From NCBI GenBank assembly GCA_022564135.1, contig JADFLZ010000019.1, positions 1 through 14,063 of the forward strand: DNA of 14,063 nt. The letters run 5' to 3'. Of this stretch, positions 5,625 through 12,571 are shown piece after piece. This DNA is from Candidatus Zixiibacteriota bacterium. GTDB taxonomy: Bacteria; Zixibacteria; MSB-5A5; GN15; FEB-12. A program made the translations under genes and the position numbers. How positions within the stretch are numbered: position 1 is the first letter of the stretch; each line of letters starts with the position of its first letter. The notes below the pieces were generated by a model that had not been told where the DNA came from, searched no databases, and saw only the letters and a list, made by a program, of their open reading frames with translations.

Positions 5625-6578
5625 ATGTCAATGCTTTTTGCCAAAAACAAAGTAAAACCTTTGGGTGTAAGGTCTACCAGAGCTATTTCTGGGATTATAG
5701 GCCAAATTGGTCATACGCCTCTACTTGAGCTAAAACGAATCGGGGCCGATGTTGCACCAGTGAAAATTCTCGCCAAAGCTGAATGGTTTAACCCGGGTGG
5801 GTCCGTCAAAGACCGGGCGGCACTGAACATGATTCTGGAGGGTGAGCGTTCGGGTCAATTGACAGCAGATAAAACAATTCTCGATGCTACCTCTGGTAAT
5901 ACAGGAATTGCCTACGCACTGATTGGAGCAGTTCTGGGCTACAGGGTAAAACTGACGCTGCCGGCCAACGTCAGTGAAACATACAAGCAGATTTTGAAAG
6001 CGTACGGAGCGAAACTTGTTCTTACTAACCAACTGAAGGGATCTGATGGAGCAATAGTTGAAGCTCGCAAAATCTACGAGAATGAACCTCTGCGATATTT
6101 TTATGCTGATCAGTATAACAACCCCGCAAACTGGAAAGCGCATTACAACGGAACGGCTCTTGAAATTTTGAACCAAACAGACAATAAAGTTACCCACTTT
6201 GTTGCTGGACTTGGTACAACCGGAACATTTGTTGGCTGTGCCCGTCGGCTTCGTCTGGAAAAACCTTCTGTGAAGCTGATATCATTCCAGCCTGATTCAC
6301 CCCTGCATGGACTTGAAGGGATGAAGCACTTGGAAACGTCAATAGTACCCGGCATCTACGAAGCATCTCTGTCAGATGAAGACCTGACGGTATCAACTGA
6401 AGAAGCTCAGCAGATGGTTTTAAGACTGGCCAGAGAAGAAGGGTTACTGGTGGGAATGTCAGCAGGTGCGGCTGCGGTAGTGGCCTTAAGAGTGGCACGT
6501 CAGCTCAGGCAGGGTGTAGTTGTAACCATCTTCCCTGACAGTGGGAGAAAATATCTCGATCAGAATTTCTGGAGGTAG
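5625..6578 (+). CDS. cysM: Cysteine synthase, CysM/CysK fold (sulfur-carrier-dependent type likely)
   Basis: This PLP enzyme builds cysteine from an activated serine and a sulfur donor. Numbered from ATG 5625 (317 aa), it shows the PLP-lysine motif NPGGSVKDRAA (Lys62), the substrate loop TSGNTG (89-94), the phosphate-binding GLGTTGT (195-201) and PDSG (304-307). The segments DQYNNPANWKAHYNGT and THFVAGLGTTGT resemble Mycobacterium CysM, which uses O-phosphoserine and the thiocarboxylated carrier CysO. The downstream JAMM protease and ThiS-E1 fusion support the same route here. I cannot settle O-phosphoserine versus O-acetylserine from sequence alone. Starts at TTG 5616 or ATG 5631 are also possible, and none has a clear ribosome site. 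The gene is preceded by the attenuator described at 5409-5605. Confidence 0.92.
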   Translation: MSMLFAKNKVKPLGVRSTRAISGIIGQIGHTPLLELKRIGADVAPVKILAKAEWFNPGGSVKDRAALNMILEGERSGQLTADKTILDATSGNTGIAYALIGAVLGYRVKLTLPANVSETYKQILKAYGAKLVLTNQLKGSDGAIVEARKIYENEPLRYFYADQYNNPANWKAHYNGTALEILNQTDNKVTHFVAGLGTTGTFVGCARRLRLEKPSVKLISFQPDSPLHGLEGMKHLETSIVPGIYEASLSDEDLTVSTEEAQQMVLRLAREEGLLVGMSAGAAAVVALRVARQLRQGVVVTIFPDSGRKYLDQNFWR

Positions 6579-6585
6579 TCAAACA

Positions 6586-7011
6586 ATGGCAATAAAGATT
6601 CATGATGAGCAATTAAAGTCAGTGTGTGACCACGCAGAGAATACTTATCCTCATGAGTGCTGTGGACTTCTTGTTGGTACTGGAAATGACGATATTAGAA
6701 AGGTCGAGAATGTTGTCAAAGCTGACAATGCCCGCGATAAAGGAGCTCGCAGGAAAAGGTTTTTGATAAATCCAGAGGAGTTCGTCAGCGTCGAAAGGAA
6801 AGCGCATCAGGATGGTCTGGAAGTTATAGGGTTCTATCACTCACATCCCGATGCCGGGGCGCGCCCTTCAGAATATGATTTGATTCACGCCTGGCCATGG
6901 TATTCCTATGTGATAGTATCGGTGTCTGACAAAGGCTACGGTCAGGTAACTTCATGGCGACTTAGAGATGATCGCGCCAAATTTGATAAAGAAAATCTCA
7001 TTATTGAATAA
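6586..7011 (+). CDS. mec: JAMM (Mov34/MPN) metalloprotease, Mec-like
   Basis: The 141-aa protein has the complete zinc-protease signature: Glu24 in HECCGLLVG, then H85-S-H87-P followed by Ser95 and Asp98 in ARPSEYD. In mycobacteria Mec releases cysteine from the C-terminus of the CysO carrier after CysM has built it there. In other bacteria related JAMM enzymes (QbsD, HcyD) trim residues beyond the carrier's Gly-Gly. Both jobs could apply here because the carrier downstream is embedded in a fusion protein. I chose ATG 6586: it gives the compact family length and has GGAGG at 6571-6575, which overlaps the end of the cysteine synthase gene. An upstream in-frame ATG at 6541 lies inside that gene. 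Confidence 0.92.
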   Translation: MAIKIHDEQLKSVCDHAENTYPHECCGLLVGTGNDDIRKVENVVKADNARDKGARRKRFLINPEEFVSVERKAHQDGLEVIGFYHSHPDAGARPSEYDLIHAWPWYSYVIVSVSDKGYGQVTSWRLRDDRAKFDKENLIIE

Positions 7012-7029
7012 ATCTGAAAGGAGCAGTTT

Positions 7030-8493
7030 ATGGCTGTAACAATTATAATACCGGCTGCACTGAAACAGTATGCTGATAATACAGACAGTATCGAGTTGAG
7101 CGGTTCCAACGTTAATGATTTGCTCAACAGTTTGATAGAAACTTATCCCAAACTGAAAAAGCATTTGCTCGATGATTCGGGTAAACTGCGCAACTTTGTT
7201 AATGTGTATCTGAACGATGAAAACATCCGTTACCTTGATCAACAAAACACGGTTGTAAAAGATGGTGATACAATAATGCTGGTACCGGCTGTGGCGGGCG
7301 GAAAGGATACGCTAAAGGAGCCGGCTTCAACTGGTGATGAAGGCTCTACGACTTTATCCAACGAAGAGATTGAGCGATACAGTCGCCATTTAATTATGCC
7401 GGAAGTTGGCCTCGAGGGCCAGTTGAAACTAAAAAAATCAAGCGTCCTTCTAATAGGCATGGGTGGACTTGGATCGCCTCTGGCTCTGTATCTTGCCGCT
7501 GCAGGTGTGGGTCGAATTGGACTGGTTGATTTTGACGTAGTCGAGGCAACAAACCTTCAGCGACAGGTGATTTATACTACCAACGATGTTGGTCGTCATA
7601 AACTGCAGTCTGCCAAAGAAGCTATCAATGCTATAAATCCTCAAGTTAAAGTTGATACTTACGAAACGATGCTTACTTCTGAAAACGCCCTGGAAATACT
7701 TGAGCCGTTCGACATAATCATCGATGGTACCGACAACTTTCCAACGCGATATCTGGTCAATGACGCCTGTGTACTGCTGGGCAAACCAAATGTCTATGGC
7801 AGCATTTTCAGATTCGAGGGACAGGCGTCAGTGTTTTATGCTCGCGAAGGTCCCTGCTACCGCTGTCTCTATCCGGAACCTCCTCCTCCAGGTTTAGTAC
7901 CGAGTTGTGCTGAAGGAGGTGTTTTGGGTATTCTGCCGGGTACAATCGGGCTGATCCAGGCAACTGAGGCAGTAAAACTGATTCTTCACACTGGTGAACC
8001 TTTGATAGGGCGTATGCTTCTGTATAATGCGTTGACGATGAAATTTCGAGAGTTAAAAGTTAGAAAGGAGCCCGATTGCCCAATTTGTGGTGAAGATCCC
8101 ACCATTACTGAACTTATCAACTACGAGCAGTTCTGCGGTATAGGTACCGAACAGGACCGTATCGATCTCGAACCGGAGGAGCAAATAAGTGCGACTGGGC
8201 TGAAAAGCGAGCTTGACGAAGGACGGGATCTGTTTATTCTCGATGTCCGCCAGCCGCAGGAATACGATATTTGCCGGCTACCGAATTCGAAACTGATTCC
8301 GCTTAACGAACTGGATACTCGTATTGCGGAGCTCGAGCGGAAGTGGGAAATTGTTGTACACTGTCGTTTGGGAGAACGCAGTGCCCAGGCCACCAAATTT
8401 TTGCGCGAGGCCGGGTTTAGAAAAGTTCGGAATCTGGTTGGAGGAATTCTGGCTTGGTCGGATGAAGTTGACCCGTCTGTTCCCAAGTATTAA
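7030..8493 (+). CDS. Fusion: ThiS/MoaD-like sulfur carrier, E1 (MoeB/ThiF) and rhodanese
   Basis: Three modules lie in one 487-aa chain. Residues 1-91 are a beta-grasp ubiquitin-like sulfur carrier ending VPAVAGG, the usual C-terminal Gly-Gly, here followed by KDTLKEP. Residues 112-360 are an E1-like adenylating enzyme: ATP loop GMGGLGSP (143-150), DGTDNFPTR (232-240), zinc pairs CYRC (276-279) and CPIC (350-353), and PSCAEGGVLG with the expected active Cys293. Residues 385-487 are a rhodanese domain with persulfide Cys445 in HCRLGERS. Together they would adenylate the carrier and turn it into a thiocarboxylate for cysteine synthase. A strong AAGGAG site precedes the ATG. The carrier's Gly-Gly is internal, so it must be cut free, or act in place in an unusual way. 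The neighbouring JAMM protease is the obvious candidate. Confidence 0.93.
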   Translation: MAVTIIIPAALKQYADNTDSIELSGSNVNDLLNSLIETYPKLKKHLLDDSGKLRNFVNVYLNDENIRYLDQQNTVVKDGDTIMLVPAVAGGKDTLKEPASTGDEGSTTLSNEEIERYSRHLIMPEVGLEGQLKLKKSSVLLIGMGGLGSPLALYLAAAGVGRIGLVDFDVVEATNLQRQVIYTTNDVGRHKLQSAKEAINAINPQVKVDTYETMLTSENALEILEPFDIIIDGTDNFPTRYLVNDACVLLGKPNVYGSIFRFEGQASVFYAREGPCYRCLYPEPPPPGLVPSCAEGGVLGILPGTIGLIQATEAVKLILHTGEPLIGRMLLYNALTMKFRELKVRKEPDCPICGEDPTITELINYEQFCGIGTEQDRIDLEPEEQISATGLKSELDEGRDLFILDVRQPQEYDICRLPNSKLIPLNELDTRIAELERKWEIVVHCRLGERSAQATKFLREAGFRKVRNLVGGILAWSDEVDPSVPKY

Positions 8494-8519
8494 AGATTAA
8501 GGTAAGTAAGGAGAAAACA

Positions 8520-8624
8520 ATGTCAGTACAATTAGGCAGCACAGCACCGGATTTTGTTCAGGATAGCACCGAAGGCACTTTATAGTTTCACGAGTGGCTG
8601 GGAGATTCCTGGGGGATTTTGTAT
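8520..8624 (+). pseudogene. Peroxiredoxin (AhpC/TSA, 1-Cys type) gene, broken N-terminal remnant
   Basis: Behind a good AAGGAG site, ATG 8520 starts MSVQLGSTAPDFVQDSTEG, then an in-frame TAG at codon 22 (8583-8585), then FHEWLGDSWGILY. This is the normal opening of a 1-Cys peroxiredoxin, which should continue with a Phe-Ser-His-Pro-Ala-Asp-Phe-Thr-Pro-Val-Cys active-site stretch. Homology ends at about 8624, exactly where repeat copy 2 begins. The active-site cysteine is absent, so the gene is dead. It was probably the last gene of the cysteine operon, 26 nt after the ThiS-E1 fusion. The TAG may be a second lesion acquired after the break. Confidence 0.85.
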
Positions 8625-8627
8625 ACT

Positions 8628-8684
8628 GCCCCCCATATTTCGGTCCAGTTTTAGAGTTAGTATATTCAACTGGCTCTGCGAAGG
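8628..8684 (+). repeat. Dispersed repeat, copy 2, at the element boundary
   Basis: GCCCCCCATAT, then TCCAGTTTTAGAGTTAG and TATATT (8628-8666), match copy 1 at 2949-2989. A looser TGG...GAAGG similarity extends to about 8684. It begins 4 nt after the last peroxiredoxin-like codon and therefore marks the junction of the broken gene with the element. No start codon follows as in copy 1. Confidence 0.6.
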
Positions 8685-8810
8685 TAGCGCACTACCGGTC
8701 CGAAAGTTCTATAATAGTCCGATAGGGGGAGAGAAACAGCCCAGTTGCCTCGTAAAAGGGAACCTTATACTGTCAGAATTCTAAGCCCTGGCGTATACCT
8801 AGAGACTGAG

Positions 8811-9623
8811 TTAGGCGGGTCGACTGCTAATATGCGGGTAAGTAGGGTATCGACCGTATTGGTATGCATTGTAAGACCATTTGCCGCTCCGGTACCGTAT
8901 CAGGAGACCGTTATCATTCTTCAGCGCACCTGATGATCTACTGCCTCGTAACGAACTTCTCACATAGGCTAGATTGAAAGAAGAAGTTTCATCTTCATTT
9001 GCTGACTGCGGTCCTCCGCCCACCTTGCCGCCACATTCACGCTTCTTCTTTGCCAGAATAAGAGCGTCAAAAGTCTCCTCAGTCATCGGGCGATATCTTT
9101 GCACTGCCGTCCGGAGTTCAAACTTCAAATCTCGCTGTTGATGAAGTCGCGATAGCTCATAGTCGATTACCAGGAGTAGCCATTCTTTGATTCCTTCTTG
9201 AGTGGTCATCTCATATCGTTCGATGAGACACCTCACGTTTGCCATTATTTCTTCAACTCGCTGTGTTTCTCTAAGCTCCTGCGCGGAAGGTCTTTCGGGA
9301 ATCATAGAGGTATTCTTCTCTGGCCGGCTGGCACGCCTGATAGGAACGCCAGCCTGTTTCAGTTTGCGGGTCATTCCGTTAATAGTATCCAGGGAAACTC
9401 TGAGCCAACGAGCAATCTGGCCACGAGTGTATCCGGAACAGACCAACAGGAAAATATCCATTGCGGCTATATGCGACCAGCTACCCCACAGGTTACGATA
9501 GCGTAAACGAGTATCAAGGATTGGCCATCGCTGGGTGGCAGTGAACTTCACAAAGTCCCAGAACGACGACTCTCGCAGGTACCTGATTGTCTGTCTCGCT
9601 GATGCTCCCTTTTGATTTTTCAA
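8811..9623 (-). CDS. Helix-turn-helix protein of unknown role
   Basis: The 270-aa frame starts at TTG 9623 with AGGA seven nt upstream. No ATG lies between that TTG and residue 55. Residues 55-92 form a convincing DNA-binding helix-turn-helix (FLLVCSGYTRGQIARWLRVS followed by LDTINGMTRKLKQAGVP), of the kind seen in resolvases, sigma-like regulators and small terminase subunits. Residues 116-195 are charged and probably helical. The last 60 residues (after GGGPQSANEDET) are rich in Ser, Arg and Tyr and look like read-through of non-coding sequence, so an original stop may have been lost. I cannot name the family. It is the gene nearest the left boundary of the element. Confidence 0.6.
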   Translation of the reverse strand: MKNQKGASARQTIRYLRESSFWDFVKFTATQRWPILDTRLRYRNLWGSWSHIAAMDIFLLVCSGYTRGQIARWLRVSLDTINGMTRKLKQAGVPIRRASRPEKNTSMIPERPSAQELRETQRVEEIMANVRCLIERYEMTTQEGIKEWLLLVIDYELSRLHQQRDLKFELRTAVQRYRPMTEETFDALILAKKKRECGGKVGGGPQSANEDETSSFNLAYVRSSLRGSRSSGALKNDNGLLIRYRSGKWSYNAYQYGRYPTYPHISSRPA

Positions 9624-9736
9624 GTCAGTATCCTGTTTGGTTGTAAAGCACTACGAGGCAGCGAGTTCTTGCAGTAGTTGTGCAGCGCCCAACATAATAG
9701 ACCAGAGAAGCGGACTATATATATGTATGCTGAGGG

Positions 9737-9949
9737 TCATAGTCCCAGTTCTGCTGTGGGGAGTTTTCTGGTAGCTCTTCCGGCTGCAGACCGTTTTTCA
9801 ATCCAGTTAACAATATCTGCTTCCTTGAACCTGAGTAGCCTGCCTAACTTCACGTGCGGAATAAATCCCTGATGCGTCCACTGATAGATAGTGGAGGGTT
9901 TGACCTCCAGTAATTCAGATACTTCTTGTAGTGTCAGGAGTTTCTTCAT
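9737..9949 (-). CDS. Excisionase-like / MerR-type helix-turn-helix DNA-binding protein
   Basis: The 70-aa protein MKKLLTLQEVSELLEVKPST... has the standard HTH_17/AlpA-Xis layout: LTLQEVSELLEVKPSTIYQW (5-24) as the recognition module, then a wing HVKLGRLLRF (32-41) and the terminal helix KEADIVNWIEKR. Such proteins direct excision by a tyrosine recombinase or regulate element genes. No recombinase is in the window. A GC-rich hairpin (CCCC-GGT-GGGG, 9968-9957) lies 7 nt before the ATG and could hide its weak G-rich ribosome site. The 200-nt gap upstream (9950-10150) should hold its promoter, but I see no convincing hexamers. Confidence 0.85.
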   Translation of the reverse strand: MKKLLTLQEVSELLEVKPSTIYQWTHQGFIPHVKLGRLLRFKEADIVNWIEKRSAAGRATRKLPTAELGL

Positions 9950-10150
9950 CGCTTAGCCCCACCGGGGGAAGAAAATTCGAACTAAATCTGTAATATGGAA
10001 CCTTAGTCTCAAACAAATTGTTATAAGTATTAGTTGCTGTGTGATTCTACAGACTAAACCCCCAATTTTACTGTAACGGCCTCTGAGGGCTGAATTAGAG
10101 TATTTATATCCTGCTTCACTACTGTACACTATTTTAACTCTCCAGCGCTC

Positions 10151-10444
10151 TTATTTTGAAATTGTCTTGCGTAAAAACCGGTGCTTTTTATTCATCTCAG
10201 CCATTTTCTGTCCGTGAATTCTTCTTTTTTCACAAACTGGTCGTGGGGGCAGACCTAAGAGTTTAGCAACCCTGTCATAAAGCGAAGTAGGAATAATTAC
10301 ATCGTACTCTTTGTGTCCATCAGGAAACAGATACGAGCCTCCCGGTCTACACTTGGTCCAACAAACAATCTGTTGATAATCTTCTCGCTTTTCGCAGTGG
10401 ACCTTGAATTCACTTCCAAACCATTTCCATATGTCATTCTTCAA
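10151..10444 (-). CDS. Small basic protein of unknown function downstream of the primase
   Basis: I favour the TTG at 10444, one base after the primase stop codon (10448-10446), with AGGAAG upstream. This gives 97 aa beginning LKNDIWKWFGSEFKVHCEK. The frame is open further up to ATG 10489 and ATG 10510, which would overlap the primase gene by 44-65 nt. The sequence contains two Cys in VCWTKC, a PGGSYLFPDG turn and IPTSLYDRVAKLLGLPPRP. The C-terminus is strongly basic (CEKRRIHGQKMAEMNKKHRF...), which suggests nucleic-acid binding. No family is recognised. Tight spacing suggests it is co-expressed with the primase-helicase. Confidence 0.6.
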   Translation of the reverse strand: MKNDIWKWFGSEFKVHCEKREDYQQIVCWTKCRPGGSYLFPDGHKEYDVIIPTSLYDRVAKLLGLPPRPVCEKRRIHGQKMAEMNKKHRFLRKTISK

Positions 10445-10445
10445 G

Positions 10446-12452
10446 TTAATTCTTCTTCCTGCGATAGAATGCCGACTTTCCACCCTTGCCATTTTTCGGT
10501 GGGCGGTCATCTCTTTCTATTTTCTTATCAGTCACGAGTTGTTTCAGCGCATTGCCCAGAACTTTGGGCGGAATTCCTTTATCTTTAGCAGATTCAGTCA
10601 AGACTTTTCTGGCAATCCACTGCTCACAGTCCAGTTCCTGTTCAATAAATTGTTGAGCCTTACTCAGCTTTGCGCTTCTATCGTTAGTCTCCGCTTCACC
10701 CACATATCGAACGGAGGTACTGCCTTCATCTAAGTCCTCGATCTCGACTATGAAAGGATTGATTGCTTGGCTGTGGCGGGATTTTGTGTGTTCGACGATT
10801 ATCCTGTTGTCTTTCGATCGAATCGAAAGAACCGAGTCGGCGATGGCCATTTTATCTGAGCTTCCGCGAAGCGAATAGTCCTGACTCGTAGAGTTCTTAC
10901 CGGGTTTTCTATGGTGGTCAGCGATGACAATAGTACACCCAAACTGACTGACAATTGACTTTACTCTTTTGAAAACTTTGGACATCTCGGAAGCAGAGTT
11001 TTCTTCAGCATCATGTACTCGAATGAGACAGTCAATAATGATAACTGCGGGCTGGTAGGTATCAATAACGTGCAAAAGTCTCTTGAATGATTTGGTATCA
11101 GAAAAATTTATTCCTTGGCCCACACAAAGTTGTACATTAGACAGGTCCGGTTCTTCGCCCCTCGCCTTTATCAAAGCACGAAAACGTTTGCGTAGCAGCG
11201 TTCCGGAACTTTCTTCGTCGATGTACAAAACTGATCCTTGAGATGTACCGAAATGGCCTAACCACTTGTCTCCAGTTGCAGTAGCAATAGCCAGATCATG
11301 CAGCATCCAGGACTTGCCGTGACCTGCAGGACCGGCAATGAAGTTTATTGATTCTATGGGAAATAGATTTTCAACCGCCCAGGTCAATTCTGGCTGCTTT
11401 TCGTTTAGGAATTCGTTCAGGGGCTTAATCTGAAGTTCTTGCGACCCCGTTTCCAAATTCCCTCCTATATAGGGGGGGAAATCGGGAACGGGGTCAGAGA
11501 CTGGATATCTACGGCAAATTCCATCAATTTGCTTATGCAGCTCTGATAATGGAAATTGACACTTTTCAGCGTGTGGTTGAAGCAGAGCTTTTATTTCTTC
11601 TGGAGAAAAACCATTATGATGGAGTTTTCCGGTAATCCTCGTAAATGTTTCATTTCTATTGCCGGGACTTAGTGAAGCCAGCGAATCAGGGATCCACATA
11701 GATGAATCGGCTTTGCCATTAGATGAAATTCTCTGATCAGGTGAGCTCAATTCCAAGATAGCCTGTTTATATAATTGGCTGAGATTCTCTTGGGGAGAAA
11801 ATTCACCCTGCTTTACTAAACAGAGATATGGCTTACCGAGAGGTTGTTTTGCTAATTTCTTGATTTGATCAATACTTAGTGTGGCCAGCTGATCAAAAGT
11901 TAATTGTATCTTATAGAGACCTGACTTGCGGTTTTTTGTGTTCGGTATTCGCCACAATCGGTTATGCTCATAAATTGCAGTATCAATTGAAACATCTTTG
12001 GCAATCATCTTGGCCAATTGCTTGTGGATGCGAGGTAGGTCTGCAGATGGCTCCATACCAAATAGGGCAGATGGGAGGCCGATATGGAAGCCTTTGGCAC
12101 CGGAGAAGAAAATCAACACCTTTTCAGACAAAGTTGAGTCAATCTGTTCTATGTTGATTACCAGTTGTCGGGCATCAACTAAGGCTTCTTCTAAGACGGC
12201 ATTATCAATGTCGAACCAGAGATAGTCAGAGTAGCAGGCAAAGTCACTCGATCCGCTAACTGAACCGGTTTTCTTACAATGTTCCTGGTATCCCTTTTCG
12301 AATCGATACATTGAGCTAAAGCAGTTGGCAATATCATCCGGTATCTCTAACTCTTCGACAGAGATAACTCTGTTTCTGTTTTTCGGTGAACCGAATGCGG
12401 TATCGATAAACTTGTAATCATTGAAACAAAGTTTTCCTGATGTAAAAATCAT
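10446..12452 (-). CDS. Primase-helicase: AEP primase, PriCT-like linker, RecA-like helicase, winged helix
   Basis: This 668-aa protein probably replicates the element. Residues 70-185 carry archaeo-eukaryotic primase motifs: WFDID with the catalytic pair Asp81/Asp83, FFSGAKGFHIGLP (motif II, His123) and RLWRIPNTKNRKSGLYKI (motif III region). Residues 265-316 (ETFTRITGKLHHNGFSPEEI ... ELHKQIDGICRRYP) resemble the PriCT domain that follows primases in mobile elements. Residues 360-545 are a RepA/DnaB-type RecA ATPase with Walker A GPAGHGKS (374-381), Walker B VIIID (470-474) and IADHHRKP (510-517). Residues 597-668 look like a C-terminal winged helix. The ATG at 12452 lacks a clear ribosome site. 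Such fusions occur in plasmids, prophages and satellites. Six phased GGAA motifs lie just upstream. Confidence 0.88.
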   Translation of the reverse strand: MIFTSGKLCFNDYKFIDTAFGSPKNRNRVISVEELEIPDDIANCFSSMYRFEKGYQEHCKKTGSVSGSSDFACYSDYLWFDIDNAVLEEALVDARQLVINIEQIDSTLSEKVLIFFSGAKGFHIGLPSALFGMEPSADLPRIHKQLAKMIAKDVSIDTAIYEHNRLWRIPNTKNRKSGLYKIQLTFDQLATLSIDQIKKLAKQPLGKPYLCLVKQGEFSPQENLSQLYKQAILELSSPDQRISSNGKADSSMWIPDSLASLSPGNRNETFTRITGKLHHNGFSPEEIKALLQPHAEKCQFPLSELHKQIDGICRRYPVSDPVPDFPPYIGGNLETGSQELQIKPLNEFLNEKQPELTWAVENLFPIESINFIAGPAGHGKSWMLHDLAIATATGDKWLGHFGTSQGSVLYIDEESSGTLLRKRFRALIKARGEEPDLSNVQLCVGQGINFSDTKSFKRLLHVIDTYQPAVIIIDCLIRVHDAEENSASEMSKVFKRVKSIVSQFGCTIVIADHHRKPGKNSTSQDYSLRGSSDKMAIADSVLSIRSKDNRIIVEHTKSRHSQAINPFIVEIEDLDEGSTSVRYVGEAETNDRSAKLSKAQQFIEQELDCEQWIARKVLTESAKDKGIPPKVLGNALKQLVTDKKIERDDRPPKNGKGGKSAFYRRKKN

Positions 12453-12498
12453 ACTGACAAATTATTGTATTGCCAGTTGTAGTCCTAAGACACATATC

Positions 12499-12556
12499 GG
12501 AAATATGTTGGAATAAAGCGGGAAAAGATTGGAAATTGTGTGGAAAAATTCTGGAA
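12499..12556. repeat. Six helically phased GGAA motifs
   Basis: GGAA begins at 12499, 12510, 12521, 12531, 12542 and 12553, giving steps of 11, 11, 10, 11 and 11 nt, close to one DNA turn. The motif is then followed by A or T in five of six copies. The array fills the 119-nt gap between the winged-helix gene and the primase-helicase ATG. This is a typical place for iterons, an origin, or an operator controlling the replication gene. Confidence 0.65.
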
Positions 12557-12571
12557 GGTTTGTATTTGAGA

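Noticed and set aside
8583..8585. In-frame TAG in the peroxiredoxin gene as a recoded codon
   Set aside because: TAG ends other genes here (cysteine synthase, cyclase, leader ORF), and the gene is also truncated, so a plain nonsense mutation is simpler.
8554..8933. Two plus-strand ORFs (76 and 62 aa) after the peroxiredoxin remnant
   Set aside because: The first runs across the junction in another frame of the dead gene. Neither has a ribosome site or protein-like sequence.
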